A stretch of DNA of 64,000 nucleotides. It comes from Benzoatithermus flavus. GTDB taxonomy: Bacteria > Pseudomonadota > Alphaproteobacteria > Geminicoccales > Geminicoccaceae. The number at the start of each line of letters is the position of its first letter. Position 1 is the stretch's first letter. Position numbers and translations under genes: made by a program. Below the pieces are notes generated by a model. The model was not told where the DNA came from and did no database searches. It was given only the letters and a program-made list of their open reading frames with translations. This document shows positions 34,707 to 42,675 of the stretch, one piece after another. The stretch lies in assembly GCF_037908215.1 (NCBI RefSeq), contig NZ_JBBLZC010000008.1:62001-126000 (forward strand), read 5' to 3'.

Positions 34707-34856
34707 GTCGGTCTGATGGGTCTCGGCTGCGGTCGAGCCGTCCTGAGGCCGCCGGACGTGCGGCGGAGCCGGACGGAACCTCCTGGCGTGGGGTGGGGAA
34801 CCGCTGCAACATGTAGGCTTTCCCTCTTCCAGAGGGAAGAACGAAGGAGGGCCGAG

Positions 34857-35207
34857 ATGAGCAGTCTCCGCGAGGACCCGGACCTGGCCCGACGGGTGCT
34901 GGAGGAGAAACGTACCGCGATCCTGCACCTGCTCGAGCAGGGCGAGGAGGTCGCGGCAGCGACCGCCGAGGCCGGCCAGCCGCCCAAGGAGGAGGTCTCG
35001 CCCATGGACACGTTGCAGGAGCAGGCCATGGCGCACGACATCGAGCGTCGCCGCCGGCACGAGCTCGCCCGCATCGATGCCGCGCTCGAGCGGCTCGAGG
35101 CCGGAGAGTATGGCTGGTGTGTCTCCTGCGGCGAGCCGATCCCGAATGCCCGTCTCGAGCTCGACCCCGCCGTCGCCCTGTGCGTCGCCTGCGCCGGGAA
35201 AGGATGA
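34857..35207 (+). CDS. DksA/TraR-type zinc-finger protein
   Basis: A 116-residue protein of the DksA/TraR family. The N-terminal helices (DPDLARRVLEEKRTAILHLL) lead to a helix with EQAMAHDIERRRRHELARID and the zinc finger WCVSCGEPIPNARLELDPAV followed by CVACAGKG. The coiled coil is short and lacks the DxxDxA acidic tip of true DksA, so it is closer to the small YbiI/TraR-like members that may bind the RNA polymerase secondary channel. AAGGAGG lies 7 bases before the ATG. Confidence 0.85.
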   Translation: MSSLREDPDLARRVLEEKRTAILHLLEQGEEVAAATAEAGQPPKEEVSPMDTLQEQAMAHDIERRRRHELARIDAALERLEAGEYGWCVSCGEPIPNARLELDPAVALCVACAGKG

Positions 35208-35249
35208 GCCTTCTTCCGCCGCTCCCCGCATTTTCGGTTCAGGCCCACG

Positions 35250-35285
35250 GCCCGATGGGTTAGGAGAGTGCGCCGCCCATCGGGC
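35250..35285. other. Hairpin with a Shine-Dalgarno-like loop before the cyclophilin gene
   Basis: GCCCGATGGG (35250-35259) and CCCATCGGGC (35276-35285) form a perfect 10-bp stem around a 16-base loop that contains TTAGGAGAG. It lies 41 bases before the cyclophilin ATG and 42 after the DksA-like stop. It may terminate the upstream message or act as a leader structure. Confidence 0.5.
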
Positions 35286-35326
35286 GGCCACCGACCGCAT
35301 CCAGCAAATGGACCAAGAGCCGGGCC

Positions 35327-35866
35327 ATGCGTCGTCGCCACCTTCTAGCCGGAGCCATCCTGCTCATGACCACAGCCTCTGCCGGCGCCGCTACGGCGGT
35401 CGACCCCGAGAACACCCTCGTCATCGATCTCTCGACCGGCGGCCGGGTCGTGATCGAGCTCTATCCCGACGTGGCGCCCAAGCACGTCGCACGGGTGAAG
35501 GAGCTGGCGCGCGCCGGGTTCTACGACGGTATCATCTTCCATCGCGTGATCCCCGGCTTCATGGCCCAGACCGGCGATCCCACCGGCACGGGCACGGGCG
35601 GCTCGGGCCGCGGCAACCTGATGGCCGAGTTCAACAAGAAGCCGTTCGAGCGCGGCACGGTGGGGGCGGCGCGGACCATGAACCCCAACAGCGCCGACAG
35701 CCAGTTCTTCATCTGCTTCGCGCCCGCCCCGCACCTCAACGGTCAATACACGGTCTGGGGCAAGGTGATCGAGGGCATGGACGAGGTCGACAAAATCGCG
35801 CCGGGCGAGCCCCCGGCCAATCCGACCAAGATGGTGAAGGTTCGCGTCGGCTCCGACGTGAAGTAA
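35327..35866 (+). CDS. Periplasmic peptidyl-prolyl cis-trans isomerase (cyclophilin type)
   Basis: A 179-residue protein with a signal peptide (MRRRHLLAGAILLMTTASAG) and a complete cyclophilin domain: GFYDGIIFHRVIPGFMAQTG holds the catalytic arginine, and SADSQFFICFAPAPHLNGQY and TVWGKVIEGMDEVDKI complete the active site. It speeds proline isomerisation in secreted proteins. Length and motifs resemble PpiA. The epimerase-like gene follows after 56 bases. Confidence 0.92.
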   Translation: MRRRHLLAGAILLMTTASAGAATAVDPENTLVIDLSTGGRVVIELYPDVAPKHVARVKELARAGFYDGIIFHRVIPGFMAQTGDPTGTGTGGSGRGNLMAEFNKKPFERGTVGAARTMNPNSADSQFFICFAPAPHLNGQYTVWGKVIEGMDEVDKIAPGEPPANPTKMVKVRVGSDVK

Positions 35867-35922
35867 GCTGCCGCGGACCGGGCCCGCGTTCGTGGCGCGG
35901 GTCCTTCGGGCAGGAGTGGTGC

Positions 35923-36897
35923 ATGAGCGTGCTCGTCACCGGGGTGGCGGGGTTCCTCGGTCTCCACGTGGCCGAGGCCCTGCTGGCGCGCGGCGAGGCG
36001 GTGCTCGGGATCGACGATCTGAACGCGGCCTACGATCCGGCGCTGAAGGAAGCGCGGCTGCGGCGGCTGCTCGGCCGCGAGCGGTTCGGGTTCGTCCGCG
36101 GCGACGTGGGCGATCCGGCCTTCCTCGACGGCTGGGCGACGCAGCACGGTGGCGACGTGACCGGGGTCGTTCATCTGGCGGCAGGGCGGTCGCGCAAGCA
36201 CCCGTCTCACCCACGCGAGGAGGTGCATCAGCGCATCGCCGGCCACCTCGTCCTGCTGGCGCTGTGCCGCCACCGCCTGCCGCAGCTCCGGCATCTCGTC
36301 CATGCCGAGTCCGGCCTGCCGCTCCCGGAGGACAGCGACGGGACGGCCGGAGCCCGTCGGCGCAAAGCGCTTCGTGATGCCGAGATCATCCTCGGCCGTG
36401 CCTATGCCCGGCTGTATCGCATACCACAGACCTGCATCCGCCTCGCCAGAGTCTACGGACCTTGGAGTCGCCCCGACGCGCTCTGTCAGGCGCTCGCCGA
36501 CGCGATCGCGGCCGGCCGGCCACTGCTGCTGCCCGAGGGCGGACAGGTGGTGCGGCTCGCCTTCGTCGAGGACGTGGCGGCCGCGATCGTGTCGGCGCTC
36601 GACGACCCGCCCGACCCTCGGAGCGGGACGCCGTACCGGCTGCTCGACCTCGCGGCCACCGAGCCGGTCGAGATGGCGCGGCTCGTGTCGCTCCTCGAGG
36701 ACGAGCTCGGGCAGGTTGTGGAAAAGCGCTGGGGGCCGGCCCCGCCCGGTGCGGCCGCGGCAGCCCTGGACGATGGTGCGGCCGCCCCCGACCGGCGCCC
36801 GGCCACCAGGATCGAAGAGGGGATCGCCCGCTTCGTCGTCTGGCACCGGAAGCACTACGGCCGCACGCTCGAGGAGGGGAGAGCCGCGCCTTTATAA
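35923..36897 (+). CDS. NAD-dependent epimerase/dehydratase-like protein with lost catalytic residues
   Basis: A 324-residue extended SDR. The N-terminal Rossmann motif VTGVAGFLGLHVAEALLARGE and VVHLAAGRS, and the downstream RLARVYGPWSRPDAL, place it with nucleotide-sugar epimerases of the UDP-glucuronate 4-epimerase type. Where relatives have SSSSVYG it reads VHAESGLPLPED, and where they have the catalytic YxxxK (YAATK) it reads GARRRKAL, so the tyrosine is missing. The fold and NAD site seem intact, the chemistry does not. The ATG at 35923 has CAGGAG upstream. Confidence 0.75.
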   Translation: MSVLVTGVAGFLGLHVAEALLARGEAVLGIDDLNAAYDPALKEARLRRLLGRERFGFVRGDVGDPAFLDGWATQHGGDVTGVVHLAAGRSRKHPSHPREEVHQRIAGHLVLLALCRHRLPQLRHLVHAESGLPLPEDSDGTAGARRRKALRDAEIILGRAYARLYRIPQTCIRLARVYGPWSRPDALCQALADAIAAGRPLLLPEGGQVVRLAFVEDVAAAIVSALDDPPDPRSGTPYRLLDLAATEPVEMARLVSLLEDELGQVVEKRWGPAPPGAAAAALDDGAAAPDRRPATRIEEGIARFVVWHRKHYGRTLEEGRAAPL

Positions 36898-36916
36898 CAA
36901 CGGCACGGCCCGGCCC

Positions 36917-37489
36917 TCAGGCTGCGGCAACGGTAGCCTCCGCCGTCTTGCGCCGGCGCGAGGCTACGGCGCCGAGGCCTGCGAGCGCGCTGCCAAACAG
37001 GACCGCAGCACCCGGAATGGGGGTCAGCGAGACGTTGCCGCCGATCGAAGCGTCGCCCGAGCCGAGGAAATAGCCGGCCGTGCGCACGAGATAGCTGCCG
37101 GCCTCGAGCGCGCCGAACGCGAGCAGGACGCTGTAGTCGATCGTGGTGCCGGGCAGCGTGTCGAAGTTGCCGCTCGCGATCGGCGTGCCGATCGGCTCGT
37201 TGGCGTTGCTGCGTGCGTAGAGGTCGAACGAGGTGAACTGCAGGTTGGCGCAGCCGGTCGTGCATTCGATCGCCGTGGCGCCGCCATCCGGTGCACCACC
37301 GGTCTGGAACAGGAAGTCGGCGGTGAACGAGTCACCGGCCTTGCCGTTGTAGAGATTGACGCCGAAGCTCGCCGTGCTGTTGTCGAGGATCTGGAACGGG
37401 CCGTCCGAGCCGGCGATCACCGATGCTTCCGCCGATCCGACCGCAAGCGAGAGGAGAGCGGTCAAAACTCCCGTACTGAGCCATTTCAT
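36917..37489 (-). CDS. PEP-CTERM/VPLPA-CTERM-like sorted exoprotein
   Basis: A 190-residue secreted protein. It has a signal peptide (MKWLSTGVLTALLSLAVGSA), a Ser/Thr/Asn/Gly-rich beta domain with two cysteines in ECTTGCANLQF, and a C-terminal sorting signal: TPIPGAAVLFGSALAGLGAV followed by ASRRRKT. The Pro-rich motif, one hydrophobic helix and a basic tail are the tripartite PEP-CTERM pattern recognised by exosortases. No exosortase gene is in the window. The function is unknown; related proteins contribute to extracellular matrix. Confidence 0.75.
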   Translation of the reverse strand: MKWLSTGVLTALLSLAVGSAEASVIAGSDGPFQILDNSTASFGVNLYNGKAGDSFTADFLFQTGGAPDGGATAIECTTGCANLQFTSFDLYARSNANEPIGTPIASGNFDTLPGTTIDYSVLLAFGALEAGSYLVRTAGYFLGSGDASIGGNVSLTPIPGAAVLFGSALAGLGAVASRRRKTAEATVAAA

Positions 37490-37679
37490 GCCTGCATCCT
37501 TACCACCGCCACATGACCGGGCTATGAATTTACATTAAGGCAAATTCATCTAGAGCCCGAAACCGGCACGAAGCAAGGACCGATATCGATGAGCAGGACA
37601 CGATTTTTTCTACCAGAAAGAGACATTTCTGCACGATGAGGCCCGTCTCAGTCGTAATGGCACCGAGGAGTAGACGTCA

Positions 37680-38897
37680 TTGGCGCATTCCATCGAGATC
37701 CGCGGGCGTCTGATCCTGGCCCTGGTCGAAGCCGCGGTGGCGGGCCGGGACTTGCCGCAGCTCGTCGAGACCGTCTGCGCCGCCCTGGTCGAGGCCGGCG
37801 TTCCCCTCGCCCGCGCCAGCATGGGCGCTCTGCTGTTGCATCCGGTGCTGAACGCCACGCTCGTCATCTGGCGGCGCGGCCGGGGTGCCATGGTGGAGGA
37901 CACGGCGCGCCCCGTCGTGCCGGGTGAGGAGCCCTGGCGGCAGAGCCCCTTCTACCGGCTCCTGACCACCGGCGAGCACGTGCTGCGCCGGCGGCTCGAG
38001 CGCGGCGAGGGAGCCGACGAGCTCGCGCTGCTGGCCGGGCTCGCCGCCGAGGGCGGCACCGACTATCTGGCGCTCCGTCTGCGCCTGGGCGAGGCCGTGA
38101 CCCTGGGCGAGGCGGACGATCTGTTCTCGTCTTGGGTCAGCGACCGGCCCGGCGGCTTCGCCGACGAGCATATCGCCCTCATCCGCGAGCTCGAGCCGCT
38201 CGCCGCCTTCGTCTTCGCGAGCACCCTCAACCGGACGACGGCCAAGGCGCTGCTCGCGACCTATCTCGGTGCCGATGCCGCCGCCCGCGTCCTCGGGGGT
38301 GCGATCGAGCGCGGGCGGGCCGAGCCGATCGAGGCGGTGATCTGGTACAGCGACCTCGAGGACTTCACCCGCCTCACCGACTCGCTGCCGCGCGAGCAGC
38401 TTCTCGATCTCCTCAACGCTTATGCCGAGGCGCAGGTCGATGCGATCGAGGCGGCGGGCGGGCAGATCCTCAAGTTCATGGGCGACGGCATCCTCGCCAC
38501 CTTCCAGGGAGCCGAGGCCTGCGACGCCTGTGCCGCCGCTCTTTCCGCCTGGGCGGAAGCGCGCCGCACCACCGCCGCCTTGAGCGAGGCGCGGATGCGC
38601 CGCGGCGAGCCCGTGACCCGACCTTACCTGGCGCTCCATACCGGCGAGGTGCTCTACGGCAACATCGGCGGCAAGGCTCGGCTCGATTTCACGGTGCTGG
38701 GCCCGGCCGTCAACGAGACCGCCCGCATCGCGGCCTTGTGCCGGTCGCTCGGTCAGCAGGCGGTCCTCTCCGAAGCGTTCGCCGAGAGCTGCGGCCCCTG
38801 GCGCGAGCGGCTCGTCGGCCTCGGCCGCTACGCGCTTCGGGGTGTCGCCCGCCCGCAGGTGCTGTTCACCCTCGAGCCCGAGGCTCAACTTCCGTAG
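37680..38897 (+). CDS. Class III adenylate/guanylate cyclase domain protein
   Basis: A 405-residue protein. The catalytic domain (about residues 215-395) has the metal-binding aspartates D225 in WYSDLEDFTRLTD and D269 in LKFMGDGILATF, 44 residues apart as in class III cyclases, then GEVLYGNIGGKARLDFTVLG and GPAVNETARI. The N-terminal 200 residues form a regulatory, GAF-like or adenylate-cyclase-N-like domain (HPVLNATLVIWRRGRG). The start is the TTG at 37680, since an in-frame TAG lies just upstream. Its end overlaps the convergent DUF6285 gene by 13 bases. Confidence 0.83.
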   Translation: MAHSIEIRGRLILALVEAAVAGRDLPQLVETVCAALVEAGVPLARASMGALLLHPVLNATLVIWRRGRGAMVEDTARPVVPGEEPWRQSPFYRLLTTGEHVLRRRLERGEGADELALLAGLAAEGGTDYLALRLRLGEAVTLGEADDLFSSWVSDRPGGFADEHIALIRELEPLAAFVFASTLNRTTAKALLATYLGADAAARVLGGAIERGRAEPIEAVIWYSDLEDFTRLTDSLPREQLLDLLNAYAEAQVDAIEAAGGQILKFMGDGILATFQGAEACDACAAALSAWAEARRTTAALSEARMRRGEPVTRPYLALHTGEVLYGNIGGKARLDFTVLGPAVNETARIAALCRSLGQQAVLSEAFAESCGPWRERLVGLGRYALRGVARPQVLFTLEPEAQLP

Positions 38898-39241
38898 GTC
38901 GGGTTGCTGATGGCGAGGCGGGCGCGCACGGTCTCGAGGAGAAGAGCGCGGATCTCGCCTTCCCGCTCGGCACCGAACCTGCCCGCGCGCAGATCCCGGC
39001 AGAAGCGGGCGCGCAGCTCGGGCAGGGATGCGTCCGCGGCAGCGTAGAGCCCGGCGAGAAGAGCCCGCTCGGCGCTTCTCGTCTTAGGGCCGAGCTCGAG
39101 CTCCCGCACCGCGATCGCCATCGCGTTCGCGACCATGGCGGCCTCGTAGCGGGCCTCGGGGCTCGTCTGCGGCATCACCGTCTCGCGGAGCACGGTGCGG
39201 GCGACCTTCAGGAGGTCGGCAGTGGCACCGAGATAGCTCAT
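38885..39241 (-). CDS. DUF6285 domain protein
   Basis: A 118-residue, mainly helical protein (TADLLKVARTVLRETVMPQT, RYEAAMVANAMAIAVRELEL) matching the DUF6285 family, which typically accompanies an APH-like kinase and an acyl-CoA dehydrogenase. The ATG at 39241 overlaps the kinase stop by 4 bases. A helper or regulatory role in the same acyl-CoA pathway is likely, but its activity is not known. Confidence 0.8.
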   Translation of the reverse strand: MSYLGATADLLKVARTVLRETVMPQTSPEARYEAAMVANAMAIAVRELELGPKTRSAERALLAGLYAAADASLPELRARFCRDLRAGRFGAEREGEIRALLLETVRARLAISNPTYGS

Positions 39242-40272
39242 CGGCTGGTCTCCTCGATCTCGCGCACCCGGGTCAGAAGGTCGAGCTCGAGCACGGGCAG
39301 GACGTGTGCGGTGAGCGCCAGCTCCAGGGAATCCTCCTGGCCCTCGAAGTGCCGCGCCGCCTGCATCAAGGCGATCACCGCCCAGCGCACGGTCGCCATG
39401 ACCTCCCAGTAGGGCACGGCCGCGCGGTCGATCTCGTGCCCGGCCTCGGCCTCGTAGCCCGCGAAGAGGGCCTCGCGCGAGCCGATCCCGCCCGCCTCGA
39501 GCTCGTAAGAGCCGAAGCGCCAGTATTTCGCGAGCATCCAGCCGAGATCCTCGAGCGGGTCCGAGAAGCCCGCGAACTCCCAGTCGAGCACGGCCGTGAG
39601 CTCGCCGTTCGAGACGAGGTAGTTGCCGGTGCGGAAGTCGGCGTGGACGAGGCAGAGATCGCGGCCTTGCGGCGCGTGCCGTTCGAGCCAGGTCAGCGCC
39701 CATTCCAGCACGGGCTCCTTTGCACCAAGCGCATCGAGATGACGGCGATATTCCTCGACCCGCCAGAGCGCGGGGGCGCGATCGGGAACGGGGATGAACG
39801 CGAGCTCGGGCACGGGCGGGCGGACGCGGTGCAGCTTCGCGAGCTCGGCACCCAGCCGGGCCGCGAGCGCTTCGCCTTTCGCGCGCACGGCCGGGTCGCG
39901 GACGAGCTTGTGGCCGCGCGCCTCGCCCTCGGCACGGCGCATGAGGTAGAACACCTTGCCGATGACGGCCTCGTCCTCGCAGAGCGCGACCGGCTCGGGC
40001 ACGGCAACGCCGGCCCGGAACGCCACCTCGAGGATGCGGAACTCCTGCGCCCGATCCCAGCTGACCGCTACCCGCGACGGAGCGTCGGTGCGGAGCACCA
40101 ATGCGTGGCGGCCGTCGAGCCTGCCCCCCGTGACGCGGACGTCGAGCCCCCAGTTCTCCTGGATGGCGCCGCCGCCGAGCTTCTCCATGCGCTCGATCCT
40201 GACGGCCCGCGCTCCCAACGCCCCTTCGAGCCAGCGGGTAAGGGGCGGAATCAGCTCGTCCTTTAGCGCCAT
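39238..40272 (-). CDS. Phosphotransferase family protein (APH/choline kinase fold, ACAD10-like)
   Basis: A 344-residue kinase-fold protein. The catalytic loop is LCLVHADFRTGNYLV, with Brenner's HxDxxxxN pattern, and the metal-binding segment is VLDWEFAGFSDPLEDLGW. The N-terminal lobe has MEKLGGGAIQENWGLDV. Homologues paired with acyl-CoA dehydrogenases (mammalian ACAD10/11) phosphorylate 4-hydroxy acyl-CoAs before their conversion for beta-oxidation, so the same role is likely here. The ATG at 40272 overlaps the end of the acyl-CoA dehydrogenase gene by 10 bases. Confidence 0.87.
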   Translation of the reverse strand: MALKDELIPPLTRWLEGALGARAVRIERMEKLGGGAIQENWGLDVRVTGGRLDGRHALVLRTDAPSRVAVSWDRAQEFRILEVAFRAGVAVPEPVALCEDEAVIGKVFYLMRRAEGEARGHKLVRDPAVRAKGEALAARLGAELAKLHRVRPPVPELAFIPVPDRAPALWRVEEYRRHLDALGAKEPVLEWALTWLERHAPQGRDLCLVHADFRTGNYLVSNGELTAVLDWEFAGFSDPLEDLGWMLAKYWRFGSYELEAGGIGSREALFAGYEAEAGHEIDRAAVPYWEVMATVRWAVIALMQAARHFEGQEDSLELALTAHVLPVLELDLLTRVREIEETSR

Positions 40273-41471
40273 GCGAAGAAATTCCGTCCTTCCTTGAGCA
40301 GCGTACGCGCGACGATCATGCGGTGCACCTCCGATGCGCCGTCGACGAGCCGCGCTTGCCGCGCGTAGCGGTACATCCACTCGAGCGGCGTGTCCTTGGA
40401 GTAGCCCTTGGCGCCCATGAGCTGGATCGCCGTGTCGACGGCGCGGTGCAGCGCGTCCGCAACCTGGATCTTCGCCATCGACACCTCGGCCTGCGCCTTC
40501 TCGCCCCGCTCGAGCCGCCAGGCCGCGCGCATGGTGAGGAGCCGGCCGATGTCGATCTGGATCGCCGCCTCGCCGAGGAGGCCCTGGACGCTCTCCTTGT
40601 CGGCGAGGATCTCGCCGAACGCGCGCCGCTCGCGGATATAGGGGTCGCAGATCTCGAGTGCTCTGCGCGCCATGCCGAGCCAGCGCATGCAGTGGGTGAG
40701 GCGCGCGATCGCGAGGCGGATCTGCGTCACCTTCATGCCCAGCCCCTCGCCCATGAGCACGTTCTCGACCGGGATCTCGAGACCGTCGAGCTCGAGCTCG
40801 CAGTGGCCGCCGTGCTCTTCGGGGCCCATGATCGGGATGCGCCGGAGGATGCGCCAGCCGGGCTGGCGCCCGTGGAACATCATGGCGGTGAGGCCGCGGC
40901 GCGGATCATCGGAGGTGCGGGCGAGGAGGATGAAGTGCTCCGCACCCTCCGCACCGGTGATGAACCATTTGCGGCCGTGGACGACGTAGCGGTCGCCTTT
41001 GTGCTCGGCGCGGGTCAGCATCATGCCGGCGGGATCGGAGCCCGAGCCCGGATGCGGCTCGGTCATGACGATGGCCGAGCGCACCTTGCCGTCGATGATC
41101 GGCTGCAGCCAGCGATCCTTCTGCTCCTCGGTCGCGACCCGCTCCAGCACCAGCATGTTGCCGTCGTCGGGGGCGGCGCAGTTGCAGGCGGCGGGTCCGA
41201 AGCGCGAGCGGCCGAGCTCCTCGTAGAGGACCGCCATGCCGACCGGACCGAAGCCCAGACCGCCGCGGCTTTCCGGCATCTGCGGGCACCACAGGCGCCG
41301 TGCCCTCGCCTCTTTCCGGACCTCCTCCAGGAGATCGAGCCGGATGTGCTCGCCCTCGCCGAAGCTCGAGGGGTCGTCCTCGAGCGGCAGCAAGCGCTCG
41401 TCGACGAAGGCGGCGGCGCGTGCCCTCGCCTCCTCGATCCCGGTCGGCAGCGAGAACTGCATGGAGCCCAT
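40263..41471 (-). CDS. Acyl-CoA dehydrogenase
   Basis: A 402-residue flavoenzyme. FAD and substrate segments are IVMTEPHPGSGSDPAGMMLT, VVHGRKWFITGAEGAEHFIL and the C-terminal IQLMGAKGYSKDTPLEWMYR followed by RLVDGASEVHRMIVARTLL. It belongs to the larger ACAD10/11-like branch. The ATG at 41471 and the one at 41462 are both possible. It shares an operon with an SDR, an APH-like kinase and a DUF6285 protein. Confidence 0.9.
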   Translation of the reverse strand: MGSMQFSLPTGIEEARARAAAFVDERLLPLEDDPSSFGEGEHIRLDLLEEVRKEARARRLWCPQMPESRGGLGFGPVGMAVLYEELGRSRFGPAACNCAAPDDGNMLVLERVATEEQKDRWLQPIIDGKVRSAIVMTEPHPGSGSDPAGMMLTRAEHKGDRYVVHGRKWFITGAEGAEHFILLARTSDDPRRGLTAMMFHGRQPGWRILRRIPIMGPEEHGGHCELELDGLEIPVENVLMGEGLGMKVTQIRLAIARLTHCMRWLGMARRALEICDPYIRERRAFGEILADKESVQGLLGEAAIQIDIGRLLTMRAAWRLERGEKAQAEVSMAKIQVADALHRAVDTAIQLMGAKGYSKDTPLEWMYRYARQARLVDGASEVHRMIVARTLLKEGRNFFAWR

Positions 41472-41479
41472 CCCCCGAG

Positions 41480-42250
41480 CTAAAGCCCGGCCTGCAGATG
41501 CCCGCCGTCGACGACGAGCACGGTGCCGGTCATGTAGCGCGACGCATCGGAAGCGAGAAGAAGGAGCGGGCCGTCGAGGTCGGCGAGCTCGCCCAGACGC
41601 CGCTGCGGAATGCGGCGGATCATGGCCTTCCCGGCCTCGCTCGCGAAGAAGTCCCGGTTGAGGTCGGTCAGGACGTAGCCGGGTGCCAGCGCGTTGACCC
41701 GAATATCATGACGCGCCCACTCCAGCGCCATGGCGCGGGTGAGCTGGACGAGGCCGGCCTTGGAGGCGGCGTAAGCCCCGACCCCACTGCCGACGCGAAG
41801 GCCCAGGATCGAGGCGATGTTGACGATGCTGCCCTCGCGGCCGGCCGCGATCAGGCGCAAGGCCGCTTCGCGCGCGACCCGGTAGGCGCCGGTGAGGTTG
41901 ACCTCGAGCACGGCGGCGAACTCGGCCGGCGGCACCTCGCGCATGGGCACGCCCCGGCCGGCGATGCCCGAATTGTTGACGAGGATGTCGACCGGCCCCA
42001 GCGCCGCCTGCGCCGCCTCGAACGCGGCCGCGACGCTCGCATCGTCGGTGACGTCCATCGCGACCGGCAGGGCGCGCCCGCCCGCGGCCGCGATCGCGCG
42101 CGCCAGCGCCTCGAGGCGGTCGACCCGGCGCGCCGCCAGCGCCACGGCAGCCCCGTTCGCCGCGAGCACCTGCGCGAAACGGCTCCCGAGCCCGCCCGAG
42201 GCTCCGGTGACCAGTGCCACCTTGCCGCGCAGATCGGCGCTGATGCTCAT
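41480..42250 (-). CDS. SDR family oxidoreductase
   Basis: A 256-residue classical short-chain dehydrogenase. The cofactor motif is VALVTGASGGLGSRFAQVLA, NNSGIAG is the NNAG equivalent, and the active site has Ser in SIVNIASILG and the YAASK dyad. MDVTDDASV suggests NAD(H) preference (inference). GGAGG precedes the ATG at 42250. It is the first gene of the minus-strand acyl-CoA cassette and probably oxidises a hydroxyacyl intermediate. Confidence 0.9.
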   Translation of the reverse strand: MSISADLRGKVALVTGASGGLGSRFAQVLAANGAAVALAARRVDRLEALARAIAAAGGRALPVAMDVTDDASVAAAFEAAQAALGPVDILVNNSGIAGRGVPMREVPPAEFAAVLEVNLTGAYRVAREAALRLIAAGREGSIVNIASILGLRVGSGVGAYAASKAGLVQLTRAMALEWARHDIRVNALAPGYVLTDLNRDFFASEAGKAMIRRIPQRRLGELADLDGPLLLLASDASRYMTGTVLVVDGGHLQAGL

Positions 42251-42675
42251 CGCGGTCCGCTCCTCCCTTCCGGTCGTGGCGAGGTGTGGAGGAGGCGGTC
42301 GGACGGGTCAAGCGGCAGGATCGATCGCCCGGCAAAGAACGCGCGCCGGCCGGTCGGATTCGGTCAACACCAAACGTGTCAGCGTTTGAAGCTATCAGCT
42401 TTCTCGAAATCGTTCGTGCAATTTTCCTACGCAAGGTCGTGAGGCTCCCGGATCACGGTCAACGCAGGCCTATCTGGAATATTATCCTAAAAAAAACGTT
42501 CGTGCTCAAGCCCGAGCGGCCACAGGATGAGCCTCCGTCACGAGCGCGGGTCTTCGGCGCGCCGGCTACGGCGAAAATGCAACCGAGGGTCGAGGCGTTG
42601 GCGATAGTGGCCGCGCGGCGCCTCCTCTACCTTGCCTTCAAGCGCAGCGGGTCGGGGAGGTGGCCGCAGCCGAGG
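42251..42675. other. Divergent intergenic region with an operator-like dyad
   Basis: About 425 bases between the SDR gene (minus) and the first EamA transporter gene (plus). The middle (42365-42500) is richer in A and T than its surroundings and contains CAAACG (42371-42376) and CGTTTG (42383-42388), a perfect 6-bp dyad with a 6-base spacer, a plausible site for a TetR- or GntR-type repressor of the acyl-CoA cassette. An in-frame ATG at 42577 could extend the transporter gene. No gene or RNA was recognised. Confidence 0.45.
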
